From positions 31,254,228 to 31,318,227 of the forward strand of contig JAKZAP010000003.1 of assembly GCA_023053575.1 (NCBI GenBank): DNA of 64,000 nucleotides. Reading direction: 5' to 3'. How positions within the stretch are numbered: position 1 is the stretch's first letter; each line of letters begins with the position of its first letter. The notes under the pieces were generated by a model. It worked only from the letters and a program-made list of their open reading frames with translations. It had not been told where the DNA came from and ran no database searches. This document shows, piece by piece, positions 46,511-58,567 of the stretch. The translations under genes were made by a program, and so were the position numbers. This DNA comes from Branchinecta lynchi (taxonomy: Eukaryota; Arthropoda; Branchiopoda; Anostraca; Branchinectidae).

Positions 46511-47952
46511 CGTTGAGTTAGGCCAACGGATCGCCTCAAAACAGCGATTCAGATCACTCGTGCGGGCGGTCAATGTGCCACAGCCCCCCCCCCCCTCCCC
46601 ACAATACATCGAAGGTTTCATCTGAATTGGTTCACGCGTCCATAGACCTGCCAAGTTTCGTCTCCTTATCATGTGCGAGAGCACGTTTCTTGAATCTTGA
46701 AGGACTTCTCTGCACCGGAGTTCAGAAGTCGGATCCGTTGCTTCTAGGTATCTCGACCTAGCTAAAGGTCGACCTAGCGACATAACAAATTGCAATACCT
46801 GATATTTTTATTGTAAAAAGAACTTTCACAGCATTTTACTGCCGAACTTGTCGTTTTTGTCCGCTAGATCAAAATAAAGAATATACATAATAGCAGTAGT
46901 CAGGAAATGGCCCGTCACGATTAAGCTTTAAACAGTTAAAACATTATAGGGAATATTTTTGTCAAAGCCGCTCCCTTCAGTCGCTCCGTCGGCACTTAAC
47001 GGGGGCCACACAATTTCAGACCCTTTACAACTGAGCAAGCAAAGACCATATATAGATCCGGTTCAGATCTGCATGAATGAATGAATTTATTGCACGAAAT
47101 AACCCTTGGGGTTATGGCAACAAAACAAAAAGAAAACACAACAAAATACAAAAATCGCTCTCTATAGGACCTTGCGGATATCCCCCATATTTGTACTTGC
47201 AATTTTTTCTAATAGCCACTCCACCCTAGCAATTCCCACCCCAAATGTGACATATCTGGACCCAGTCTTTGTGCCAAGTGATCGTCTTCATCCAACGCTC
47301 TCTACAGAACTTTAGTCACTCCGCTCCAGCTCCCCGTGTTAGTCGGATGAGGTTTAGATCTATAAATGGTACAACCAGGGCGTTCTGCTTATCAACTTTG
47401 GTCCCAATCGGAAGTCCCCAATTGTTTGTTGCCATACCCTTGATTTTTGTCGAACTTATTACCAAGCTACAGGGGCATCCTAGGGCCATCGAGGCGTGGC
47501 CTTGTTTTCCCCTGATCTTTGCGGTACATATTTGCCCTGAGGCAAATATCCTTGACCCACTTAGACCTTTTTTTTCTCGTCTGACAGTTTAGTGGAAGGG
47601 ATTTAGATTGGGAAATAAGTTTCCCCGAATTCTGTTTCTGCTGGGAGGAAATTGTCGGCTAGTATAACTTTGGAGAGAAGTAGAACCTTTTTTTCTCGCT
47701 CCGTGGTCTTCCTCTTTTACATATGTCGTAGACGGACCTTTCTTATGAGCACTTCTCTAAATTTATGTTACCTTGGTGTTGCTTTCGCCTCTGTATAGAG
47801 TGGGGACGTTATTGGGTGGGGGAGGGGCGATTATCCGCTCATAGCGTTCCATGGATATGTAGTTGCACCTTGCCGATTTACGAAGGTAACTCACAATAGT
47901 TCTAACTTTTTTATCAGATTCGTTAAATAAAATATTTTTGTATACAGTTTTA
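46511..47952. other. Region with weak repeat remnants and no gene
   Basis: 46560-46740 has a C-run and a CCAAGTTTCGTC phrase reminiscent of a GR unit. A minus-strand retrotransposon tail (AATAAATTCATTCATTC on the minus strand) is at about 47073-47095. No coding sequence supported. Confidence 0.4.
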
Positions 47953-50222
47953 AGCACTTGCCCTTCGGCCGAATTGCGATTTAGTGTACTTCCGATGTGT
48001 TAGGACGATGGGACTTGGCAGGCATATAAGGGACCCAACCAGATTAACTTGGAAATAGTCACTTGCCCGATCCGACCATCCTGGGGGTGTGTGTGGGGGG
48101 GGGGGGATTTGAAATTTAGTGGCATCAATATCTTTCGAATCGGTGATCGGATCTTATTGGAACTTAAAATTTAGAAAGACCTAGTGCCTCAGATATCCGA
48201 TTTCAAGTCCGGACCAGATCCGATGAATGTGGGGGGAGTCGGGTGGGTGAACCAGAAATCTTGTGGCACGCTTAGAGTAAAGCGATTCAACAAGCAGAAG
48301 CCCTAAGTACATCGTCGATAGAACTGGACTGGATTTGGTCACTGTAGGGTTAGCTGGAGGGGGGGGGGGGTGCGGAATTCTAGTGATCCGGAGTTAAGGT
48401 ACTTCCAGTTGGGCTAGGATGATGAAACTTGGCCGGCGTATTAGTGAGCCGACCAAACTACACTGAGAAATAGTGACTTCCCCAATCCGACTATCTTGGG
48501 GGGGGGGGGGGGTCCATTTCAAGTCCAGACTGGTCGGGTGACTTTGGCGGTAGTAGGGGGGGGGGGGGAATCTTGTGACACCCTTTAAGTGGTAGATCGG
48601 GATAAAAATTGGTGGGAAGACCGAACACGAGCCCTAGGTACGCATACCGGATCCTGGGGGTTGGAGGGGGGGGGGCGGAGTTCCGATTATCACGATTTAA
48701 GGTACTTCCAGATGTGCTATCACGATGAAACTTGGCTGGCGCATTAAAGACCAGACAAGATTGACTTGAAAGTAGTCACTTCCCATATCGGACCATCATA
48801 GGGGAGGGGGAAAATGGAGGGGAAAGAATCCGCAAACTTGAGGGATGCATAACTTTCAAACCGGGGATCAGGTCTTGGTGAAACTAGAAAATTGGGAAGA
48901 GTACATGTCGCTGACGTTGACGTTTGTGCATCAAAGGTTTCGCTTAAAAATTAATTCCTAGTCCCCTTAAAATGCGAATCTCAAACCAGTCGAACCATAA
49001 AGTGAAAAAGAAGACACTTATGGCCAAAAAATATATTTTCATGGTCTACAAGGGTCCATGATATCTTTGCCTCAAGGGTCTTGCTTACAAATGAATTCCT
49101 TAAAGTATAACTGAAAAGCCAACTTATTGTTGTATCATTCAACTGGACATACTGCATTACTTGGATTCTACTAAGGGATTTTTTTATTTTCCACTATCTG
49201 CTCTAGTAGTGAAGTTCAGAATATTCACAGCCGTCTCCACAACGTAACTTCTACTATGACGCAGAGAATTTGAATCTCAACACAAACGCGGCTTTTCAGT
49301 GGCCAATGATAATCTTGGTGAAGACTGCTTAGTGCTTGAACACAAATTTGTGGAAATTTTGTCGTCAAGCATACAACACAGGTATAAGCACATAGACGTA
49401 CCACAAATCCGACAGGGAAATTCCACTATCTAAAAATGGATTATTGGTGAATAGCGGAGCAACGAAGTAACGCATTTTCATCGGGTCTTCAAGCCTGTTT
49501 AAGTGAATAAGCGATGGGTAACTAGACTGTCCTATCCCAGTCCTTTTCGGTTAAACTTTAAAGTAGGCTACTCATCTAAACCGCAAAGTACAAAAAATAC
49601 TTTTGAGAAAACAATAAATTTCCATGATTCCCAAGGGTCCCAATTCATTTTTGTCTCAAGGGTTGTACTTGCAAATGTATTTCTAGTGCCCTTAAAGTGC
49701 GGATCTTAATCGCAAAGTGAAAAAGAATGATTTTTACCAAAATATACATTTTCATGATCCCCAAGAGCCCATTTTTGTGCCTCAAGGGTTTTACTTACAA
49801 ATTAATTCCTAGCCCCCTTAAAGTCATAACTGCAAAGTGTACACAAAATACTAGTGATCAGATGATAGGATTTCATGATCCCCAATGGCCCATGATCATT
49901 TTTGCCAAAAGTGTCTGCTTATAAATGAATTTCTAGTGCCCTTAAAGGGCGCATCTTAACCGGAAACTGAAAAAAAGGCTTTCGAATAAATGATACATTT
50001 TCATTATCCCCGAGCCCACTTAAAGTGCGCATCATCACCGCATAAGTGCAGACAAAGCTTTCGAATAAACGATACGTTTTCATGATACCCTAGAGCCAAT
50101 GAAAATTCATGCCTCAAAGGTTTTATCTTTCAAAGGTTTACAGTAAACCCACAAATTTACAAATTCCCGCTTTCATCCTCTTATACAACCGGCAAGTGCC
50201 ATAGGAGCTTCTAGCTCTTGTA
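47953..50222 (+). mobile_element. GR element, copy 7
   Basis: Degraded left end (AAGCACTTGCCCTTCGGCCG), units with G-runs at 48095-48106, 48359-48370, 48500-48512 and 48557-48569, then the TTAAAGTGCGCATC-type units. Right end CAAGTGCCATAGGAGCTTCT and AGCTCTTGT. Split by a family C MITE at 49100-49561. Confidence 0.82.
49100..49561 (-). mobile_element. TTAA MITE, family C, copy nested in GR copy 7
   Basis: TTAAAGTATAACTGAAAAG to GGTTAAACTTTAA, TTAA at both edges, interior collinear with the inverse of 1192-1658. The same family inserted independently in the same GR sub-region in copy 1. Confidence 0.85.
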
Positions 50223-50333
50223 CGTGAATATCTTGTTCTATTTCCTTTCGGTGCGTTTTTCTGTGATGATAATTATGTGTGAAATAATTAAACTTGTTTT
50301 AGAATTATTCATTTCAGTTATCCAAGCAAGTAA

Positions 50334-50500
50334 GTCAAAGGACCCCTCGCACTATTTACTCTTCAACTTACAGTATTTTAAAATATTCGAATATTTTAAA
50401 ATTATTCTTTTCTTTCAAGAACTAATCCACGGTTTTGGCTGTTTTAAGCCTTTTCCCAGACCCATTGGCTCACATCGAAAATAGGGAAACAGTTTACATA
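50334..50500 (+). mobile_element. TTAA MITE, family A, half copy
   Basis: AAAGGACCCCTCGCACTATT, ACTCTTCAACTTACAG and GGCTGTTTTAAGCCTTTTCC as in 62256 onward. Interrupted by the TTTTGGGATCCCAAAA end of a DG fragment. Confidence 0.75.
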
Positions 50501-50506
50501 ACCGGT

Positions 50507-50572
50507 TTTTGGGATCCCAAAACGTAAGTAGATGGATACCTATGACACCGCAAAAATGTCCGTTTGTCCGCA
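50507..50572 (-). mobile_element. DG element, short right-end fragment
   Basis: TTTTGGGATCCCAAAACG, GTAAGTAGATGGATACC and TATGACACCG are the inverse of the DG right end. It is cut off by the palindrome that follows. Confidence 0.7.
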
Positions 50573-50699
50573 ATATTTCGGCCCTTCTTGGCAAGGGTCC
50601 TCTTCAGGCTCAAGCCGCTCAAACTGGAAAATGAAGTTCATTTTTCAGTTTGAGCGGCTTGAGCCTGAAGAGGACCCTTGCCAAGAAGGGCCGAAATAT
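50573..50699. repeat. 127-nt near-perfect palindrome (long hairpin)
   Basis: Arms 50573-50626 and 50646-50699 are perfect 54-nt inverse copies. The remaining 19 nt also pair except one G-T position and one central base, so the whole segment can fold back on itself. The right arm reads TTGAGCGGCTTGAGCC, TGAAGAGGACCCTTGCC and AAGAAGGGCCGAAATAT. A diverged single-arm relative is at 32544-32651, so this is a dispersed family that has here been inverted-duplicated. Confidence 0.95.
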
Positions 50700-50748
50700 A
50701 GCTCGAATAAAATGTAGCTGACTTATCCGTTTTGCACCGTCAAATATA

Positions 50749-51870
50749 AACTCATGATTTTCAGGATTTCCCCTCTTTTTACTCCAATGCTAAAATTATT
50801 GTAAAATGTAATTTAAGTCTAGATTTTTCATAAAAGTAGTGTGATAGCTTTCGTTCGTGGTTGGATGCTTTTGTATTTCATTAGGTGACAGGGCTCATTC
50901 GGAATCCTAAAATGAAGCTCTCATATACATAGATGCTGTTGAAATTTTTTTTAGTAGTATAGTCGTCATTTAGTGGAAGGGCTAAAAATAGAAGTAAAAG
51001 TACAGGTCATTTATGTAGTGTCTGGGGTTAGACTGTCTAGTCACATATAACGCTACATATTGTATCGAAGCAGGTTGAGGTTTGCCATAAAAAACCGAAT
51101 TTGAAAAAAAAAAATCGCTCAGGTTCATTTCGTCTCGATCACAGTGATTTCAACTTGTCGCTGCCTGACCTGCTCGCACTGTTTTTGTGTGTCATTTGAT
51201 TGATCTCGTAAATATGACGGTAATATGATATTCTAGGTGACCCTTACCTTGGTCCTTACTTTTCTTCGGGATAAAATAAAAGCTCTGCTCACAATAAGGA
51301 AAGGCTGATTAAAAAATTGCCTGCGGCGCTCAGTTGCATGATGTAGTTTTTTGGGGGCTCGAAGGGCATGTTTTAGATTTTCGGGTTCGAGAAGCTTGCT
51401 TTGAATGAGAAGTAGAAAGTTGTACCAGACAAAAACTCTGATATAAAAAAAAATGCCTGCGGCGCTCAGTTGCATTTTGTCCTGTATACAGTTTTCAGAA
51501 GCCGCCGTCGCTCTCTAGCAAGGGGAGCGACACAAGCTTGGTTCATTTCTCTCCATTGAATCCTTATTATTTTTCCGGTTTGAACAACTTAAAATATTAG
51601 TTACAATTTATTTTATAAGTAGATAAAATCCGCATGAATTTTTGAAAATCTCATGATTTTCTCGTCTAACTTCACCACAAAATCTCCTGATTTTCTAGCA
51701 CCAATCTCGTGTGTATCTCATTATTTTTGGACTCTTGCTCATGATTTTGAAAATTTCCGAGTTTTAACACTGGTTAGTCTGGACGTAGGCATTAGAGAAG
51801 AAGTTCAGAAATTTGGGAATGATAATGGGGGAAGCTTCAGGGAGCCTGTAATAGAGGGACGACGGGTCCT
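50749..51870. other. Region without a recognised gene
   Basis: Has a 21-nt direct repeat GCCTGCGGCGCTCAGTTGCA (51319 and 51455, spacing 136) and, just before the next MITE, a family A end GGGTCCTTTAA (51865-51874). Confidence 0.4.
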
Positions 51871-52046
51871 TTAAAGTTTAACCAGAAAGGGCTGGGATGG
51901 GACAATCTGGTTACCCATCACTTATTCGCTTAAATTGGCTTGAAGACCCGCTGGAAATGCCTTACTTCGTTGTTCTGATATTCAGGAATAATCGGTTTCA
52001 AATAGTGGAATTTCCGTGTGATTTGTGGTACCTCTATGTGCTTGTA

Positions 52047-54358
52047 TTTTTATGGCACTTGAGTGCCATATAGCGATTGTAATTTCTGTCCGTCAGTCGG
52101 TCTGTCGGTCCCGGTTTTGCTAGTTTGGGCACTTCCAGATAAGCTAGGACGATGAAACTTGGCAGGCATATCAGGAACTGGACCAGATTAAATTAGAAAT
52201 TGTCGCTTCCTCGATCCGACCATCTGGAGGGGAGTGGAGGGAGGGGGAATCCGGAAAAAATAGGAAAAATTAGATATTTTTTAGCTTACGAACGGGTGAT
52301 CGGATCTTAATGAAACTTGATATATGGAAGGACTTCGTGTCTCAGACCCTCCATTTAAAATCCAGACCGGATCCGGGGACACTGGGGGGAGTTGGAGGGG
52401 GAAACCGGAAATCTTGGAAAACACTTAGAGTGGAGTGATCCGGATGAAACTTGGTGGAAAGTACAAGCAAAAGTCCTAGATGCGTGACTGATATAACCGG
52501 AACGGATCCGCTCACATTGCGGGAGTAGGGGGGGGGGAGAGAAGTCCGAATTTGTAGGGATCCCGCGAGTTCCGTGCTTCCTGATGTGCTGGGACGATGG
52601 AAATTGACAGGCATGTCTGGGACCCGACCAGATTAAATAGGAAATCGTCAATTCCCCGATTCGACCATCTGGGGGGGGGGGGGAGTGGAGGGAGGGTGAA
52701 GCCAAAATTTGAGGTATTTTTAGCTTGCGAACGGGTGATCGGATCTTGATGAAAATTGATATTTAGGATGACCTCGTGTCTCAGACATCTCACTTTAAAT
52801 CCGGGCCGGATCCGATGACACCGGGGGGAGTTGGAGGAGGGAACCGGAAATTTTGAGAAACGCTTAAAGTGGAGAGATCGGGATGAAACTTTGGGAAAAA
52901 CAAGCACAGGTCCTAGACACGTCATTGACAAAACCGGACCGGATTTGTTCACTTTGGGGGAGTTGGGTTGGGGGTCCGGATTTCTAGCGATCCCGCGAGT
53001 TCGGCATGCTTCCTGATGTCCTAGGGCGATGAAACTTGGCAGGTAGGTCAGGGATCCGAACAGATTGACTTGAGAACAGCCGTTTCCCCGACCCGACCAT
53101 CGTGGGGGGAGTGAGTGGATGGGGAGTCCGGAATCTAGTGGCGTGCATAACTTTTGAACGGGTGATCGGATTTGAATGAAACCTGTCTGGTGAGCTATCG
53201 CCTCGGACGTTCAGTGTCACGTCCGGGTCGGGTCCGATACCTGTGGGGATGGGGGGTGGTGGTGGAAAACTCAAGAAACTCTAAAAGCAGAGGGATTGGG
53301 ACGAAACTTAATGGATGGAACAAGCATTAGGCCTAGATGAAATTGACGGAGCCAGACGGTTTCGGGGCTCTGTGGGGGGAGTTGGAGGGGGTTTCCTGGA
53401 ATTCCGGTAGTCGTGAGTTAGAATAGTTCCAGATGTAAAACGACAACGAAACTTTGCAGGCATATTAGCGACCAAATTATCTTGACTTAAGAACCTGACA
53501 CAACATACCCCCGGAAACTTCCGTTCCTAGATCCGAGCATTTTTTGGGGAGCAAGAGAAGAGAAATATGGAAGTTGACTTCTATAAATTGTGAACGAGTG
53601 GTCTGATTCGAGTGAAACTTCATGGGTGATACGAATCGATGGCCTCGACATGTAAAACATGCGTTCGAACCATATACGACCACGATTAGGGGAATTGGGG
53701 TTGGGGGGACTTTTGACATGCACAAAAACCAAACGGATGGACCGAATGAGATGCAATTCGACAGTGCCGGGTTTATGCGGCCTAGATTTGTTATTTGGCG
53801 TCCGGGCCGGATTCGGCCAAGGTAGGGGGGGGGGGGGTACTGGAAGCTTGCAGATAGGCTATGCTCCAATTTCAGTCAAACTTGATGGACAGGAACAGGG
53901 AATTAAGAGATTGGGCCCGAACCGGCTCCGACAACGTTGGTGGGAGGGGGGGGGGGTACCGGAACTTTCAAAAAATGCTCAGATTCGAGTGAAACTTGAT
54001 AGATGGTATAAACGAAGATGCTTTAGGTGGTCGGTTTTTTTTTATTCCGAACCAGATTCGGCCACGGTAGGTGGAAATAGAGTGAGTACCGGAAATCGTG
54101 TAGCAAGTCTAGGGATCAAACAAATGGATTTATTGGGATGAAAGTTTGAACAGTCATGTGCATTTGCTACATACAATCGAGACGATGCCGGAACTGCTCA
54201 GAAATGAGTGAAACTAAATATCCTATTTCTATTTCCGAACCGCATTTTTGTAAAATACATCCGCGCATTTTGGATGGCGGGTGTATTTTGTGACGTTCTC
54301 ATCTACTTTCTTGTACAGCCTACTTGTACAAGTGCCATATGAGCTCGTAGCTCTTGTT
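52047..54358 (+). mobile_element. GR element, copy 8, nested in a family C MITE
   Basis: 2.3 kb. Left end TTTTTATGGCACTTGAGTGC, (GTCY)n at about 52093-52112, units with G-runs, right end CAAGTGCCATATGAGCTC and TAGCTCTTGTT. Very close in sequence to parts of copies 2 and 5, including the right-hand unit block with GTGCATTTGC and the AAATATCCTATTTC string. Confidence 0.9.
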
Positions 54359-54510
54359 ATTGTATGCCTTACGAGAAAGATTTATGATTTTTTTTTGTTT
54401 GCTCAGTTATCAAGCAACTTTCATCAATCTCATCACTGCCCACTGAAAAGCCTCGTTTCTGTTGAGATTAAAATTTCCCGCGTCATAGTAGAATTTACGC
54501 TGGGGGGACG

Positions 54511-54790
54511 GCCGCAAATTACAGCAAATTACGGCCGCAGTTACTGTCATCTTGGCCACCATCTGAGCCGAGCCTAGAATTTAGTAAGTTGTTGCCCTGT
54601 TTGATAAAAACGAACAAAAAAATCTTATATATTCCGTAATTTTTAATGTTTATTTGTAAATTAGTAAATCTGTTGTTTTATTTTGAGTGTTACGGATGAT
54701 GTGCACTAGGATTAGAAAGCTTTAATGTGCGTATTGTAAATGCTTTAACCTTTTTCTTGTCTCGTCAATTTGGCGGAATAAAAGCATTTC
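54511..54790 (+). mobile_element. Retrotransposon 3' end inserted in the family C MITE
   Basis: Sequence between GGACGGCCG and AATATTCTGAACGTCATAAC that is absent from the copies at 1192 and 49100. Ends AATAAAAGCATTTCATTCAT, so a non-LTR 3' tail with an (ATTC)n end. Confidence 0.65.
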
Positions 54791-55824
54791 ATTCATTCAA
54801 ATATTCTGAACGTCATAACTAGTGCAGATAGTGGAAAATGCAGAATCCAAATATTTCAGTGTATTCCATTAAATGACACAAAAACAAGTTCGCTTTTCAG
54901 TTAAACTTTAAGGGAAAAGGCTGAACATGTATATTTGTCTGTGAGGTTTTGCGTGTTTTGTTGTGAACTTGAGCCAAGACGGCGAGTGTGAGGTATTGAT
55001 AACTTCTTCAAGTAGCAGGAAAACAAAGATTGTTGGGGTCAGAACAAAGAAAATATCGGCCGTTCTTTTATATTTTGTCTGGATGTAGTGTTAAGGTATT
55101 TACTAGGCCTATTGGTATTTGATGAGTTTGAGGTATTTGTGTTAAGCTTCCCCTGCCGACGGCCGTTGTAAGATCCAACCGACCTCGGAACAAAATTAAT
55201 AAAACTGTCGTTGCGAAAACCTGTATATCATATGCTTGTGCTGTTTATTCGTACAGTTTGCTAATCATTGGCCTGCCCCCCACCGAAACCAAAAATCCTA
55301 GCTAGGCTTTAAAAAATTAAAAGTTAAATGAGGATTGTGTAGAAGGCCAGTTTTAGCACGTCGTATTACCTCTAAAACACTATCAAGCCAATCCCGATGA
55401 AAAATTTGTAGCCTGCGTAGTTGTATGATAGTTATACGAAAAATTTGCATGTATTGATATGTAATAGTAAAGAATACTGTAATTTAATCTGCCTCAGACT
55501 GGACCAATCTTAAGCATCCTGTTTTGCTATACTAGCATCCAGTCTTCTTAATAGTATCATGCAGTAGAATGCATCGAGACGGTAGCCGTGACATAGAAGC
55601 ATGTAGTAGCATCAGTTTGTACTGCATGAGACTTTTTCGTACAACTCCATACTACTATTTTGGGATAGATTTTTGATCGGGTTGCGTCGTCTGATTGCTG
55701 CAAAATTCTTGCCTTACGGATAAAATAGGAAAAGATTTTTAACGTAAACGAGACAGACTTACGAAAGCTTTGCCTTTGGGTAGGATTTTAGTTATGCCGC
55801 TTATAGACTTTTGGTTATCCACAG

Positions 55825-56112
55825 ATGGCGTTGAAGAAAATATCGAGAATCTTCTGGATATGGAAGAAGAAGAAGAAGAAGAACTCTCCGACCGCGACTC
55901 GCAAGAAGAAGACGAAGAAAATAGTGAAAAGGAAGCGGAGAGGAATGAATTTTTGGATGCCGAAGCCCACGAAGAATCAGAAAACGATGATACTGAGAAT
56001 GTTGATGACAATGATGAAGCGCAGATCAGAGAAGAAGTAGAGAAGTTGGATGAACCGGAGGATGGTCCTAGTCTACCCTTCGTGTTCCCGTCCCTGCAGT
56101 CGCAGACGGAAG
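55825..56112 (+). CDS. CLSPN: Claspin, acidic exon
   Basis: 288-nt exon with acceptor GGTTATCCACAG and donor GGAAG|GTAATG. Its first two bases complete the codon split at 46160 (phase 1 to phase 1). The product reads DGVEENIENLLDMEEEEEEE then LSDRDSQEEDEENSEKEAER, the acidic block that follows the basic helix in vertebrate claspin (there starting EDGFEEEEE). It continues with AQIREEVEKLDEPEDG and ends in phase 1, so at least one more exon must follow downstream. None was found up to 64000. Confidence 0.88.
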
Positions 56113-56235
56113 GTAATGAGTCTTCTAATTCATTTAGCACTAAGTTTAAACGTGATTAACATGAAATCACATGCCTCTATCCATGTAGAGTGAGACACTT
56201 CGTTGGGAAGTCTGGCACGTCAAGCTGTCCAGTCC

Positions 56236-56660
56236 AACGTTAAACATCAGTTACGTTTTTGCTGATACCAAGGTATCTGTTACTACGGTCTAAAGTCGTT
56301 TTTGCAGTTATAGTGGTATCTGATACCACGGTCAAAAGGCGTTTTTGCAGTTATCGTGGTATCTGGCCAGTTATCGTGATATCAGATATTCAGATACTAC
56401 GGTCCGACCGTAGTAACTGGTCGTGGTATCTGAAAAGTCATCTCACTTTCATCAAATTTTGTCAGATTAGTGAGAAAGAAGTTTAGCACTTAGTGATGTA
56501 ACTGGGTATCTGTTTTTCTTTTGGGATGACTTCGAAAAGTGCAATTTCGGCAATTGTCGTTTTTGCAGAGCACCGTGTATCAGATACCAGGATAACTGCA
56601 AAACCGACTAATTGCAAATCCATTTACCGTGGTAACAGATACCATGGTATCAGCAAAAAC
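56236..56660 (-). repeat. Dispersed repeat with TACCATGGT/TACCACGGT motifs, copy 2
   Basis: Inverse relative of 44190-44640: TCATCTCACTTTCATC, GGGATGACTTCGAAAAGTGC and several TATCGTGGTATCTG strings. Possibly a foldback-type repeat. Termini unclear. Confidence 0.6.
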
Positions 56661-57398
56661 GCAACTATCGTTTATCACAGAGCAAAGTAACCCTAGCTGC
56701 GTTCGTTGCACTCCGGGCTGTCTCTGGTGTTTTGTCACCAGTATCGGGTTCCTCTTATAACGCATTTTTTTTTGTTAACCTGTGAGTTGATGAAAACTTA
56801 CTAACTCCTCGCTGAAGCCGGGTTCTCGAGCAGGTTCTGGTTAGTCCGTACTGATGAGGTTAAAACCGGACACCGTTTAGTTCAAAAACGGGTTATAAGA
56901 TTGGTGAGTACTCGCCAGTGGATGCAAAAACGGCTTATAAGAAAACCGGAGACCAGCGGTGAGAACTCCCCTGACAAAGAACGGAGCTAGAGTAATGCGA
57001 AGACCTTTCCTTCCCATGCATCAAAAATGGGCCTCCGTCGCAACGCCGCCCTGTTCGTGTTTGCAGTGGCGGACGCAGGAAATTCTAGAAAGGCTAAGAT
57101 GCGGTGCAAAGATCGAGGACCAGATCAGAGCCAGTGCTCGTTAAAGACTGTTTGGGTTTCAGTAGAGATGTTCGTGTCCTCTAGTGGAGCTAGTGCAGCT
57201 GCGATTTGACTATGTGTCACTTTTTCAAAGTTCATGCATTAATCTCTAGAGTTATTTTGCTCTGGTTCCTCACAACGGCCACAGTTTACAGATGTAGACC
57301 AGGAAAAAGTGTAAAGTACAGGAGTCAATACAGTTCAGCACAGTTTATTTCTAAAACGTGAAGCGGACAAGCCGAATATTCGTTTGGTCGTCAATAAA
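56661..57398. other. Region without a recognised gene
   Basis: Searched for the next claspin exon without success. AAAACGGCTTATAAGAAAA at about 56929 is shared with 24178 in the other claspin intron, so it is repetitive. Confidence 0.35.
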
Positions 57399-58567
57399 AA
57401 GACCAAAGGTGTCGATGGGATCCCAAAAATCTAATATTTGATTCAGATAATCGAGTCTTGTCTTCGCCTGATCCAGACTTGGACAGGCTAATCATCAGAG
57501 AAAACCAAATTCAGATATACCTCTATAGGCCATATCTATTTTGACGATACTGACCGAGACTGCCTGCCGATTTCCGAGCGAACTACTAGTCCATCAAAAA
57601 AAAATAAAAAAATACAGAAACAAAACCAGCGTATCTCCTTATCCCTATAAAGAACATCTAATAAACTTTGAATAAAAGTTTGACTTAAAAAAAAATCCGG
57701 TTACAACAGGATTCCGGAATAATTATATGTCCGGGTATAAAACCATTGTCATATACCGATTCAGCCTCTCTTGTTACCCCTTAATCTGTCAACTAATCGA
57801 ACTTTTGCTTTTAACAAATTTTCCGGTTTTGGCCGGATTCCGGGCGAACTAGTTGTCCGCCGAGAAAATGATTTTCACCATCGTGTTCGGCATGTTTTTT
57901 TACCCACAAATCAAACATTTAATCAACTTCAAAATAAACTTTTTACTTTTAACCAACTTTCCGGCTATCGCCGGATTCCGGGCGAACTACATGTCCGGGT
58001 AGAAAACTGTTTCCACGTAAGTGTTCAGCATGTCTTCTTGCCCTAAATCGAACATCTAATCAACTCGAAATAAAACTTTTAATTTTAACAAACTTTCCGG
58101 TTTCGGCCGGATTTCGGGCGAACTACTTGTCCGTCAAGAAAATAGTTTTCACCATCGTCTTCAGGATGTCTTCCTACCCCTATACCGAACATCTAATCAA
58201 CTTCAAATAAAACTATTACTTTTAACAAACTTTCCGGTTTTGGCCGGATTCTGGGTGAACTACTTATCCGATGACAAAATGGTTTTCATCATCGTGCTCA
58301 GCATGTCTTCTTACCCCATAATCGACTATCACATTAGCTGTTTCAAAATATTTTGTTTGCCCCTTAATTTGAAACCCCTCCCCCACCCCTAAATGTAGGG
58401 CTACAAAGCCCATCTACGAACTTGACTGGTCCGACGACCCAACGAACCCTCACACCAAGTTTCATCAAAATATCTCATTCCCTTCGAGAGTTATCGTGCT
58501 TACAGTCGGACAGACGGACAACTTTTGCGATGTCATACGTATCCCTCTACTTACGTTTTGGGATCCC
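57399..58567 (+). mobile_element. DG element, copy 2, full length
   Basis: Begins AAGACCAAAGGTGTCGAT then GGGATCCCAAAA, has four to five units of about 135 bp with TTCCGGTTTTGGCCGGATT, then CCAAGTTTCATCAAAATATC, a short CAGACGGACAAC and the terminal TTTTGGGATCCC. Collinear with 4222-5428. Its (GACG)n block is much shorter than in copy 1. Confidence 0.88.

Larger units (their letters stand above)
51871..54911 (+). mobile_element. TTAA MITE, family C, split by GR and retrotransposon insertions
   Basis: Ends TTAAAGTTTAACCAGAAA (51871) and TTTTCAGTTAAACTTTAA (54911). Matches 1192-1658 collinearly once 52047-54358 (GR) and about 54511-54790 (retrotransposon tail) are removed. Confidence 0.88.
46161..55824 (+). 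other. CLSPN: Claspin intron, about 9.7 kb, repeat-filled
   Basis: Phase 1 on both sides, GT at 46161 and AG at 55823-55824. Contains two GR copies, two family C MITEs, family A and B fragments, DG fragments and the large palindrome, listed separately. 54912-55800 shows no repeat or gene that I recognise. Confidence 0.85.

Noticed and set aside
47269..47592. 107-codon frame as a host exon
   Set aside because: Overlaps degraded repeat text with CCAAGT..CATC-like strings and has no consistent splice sites or family signature.
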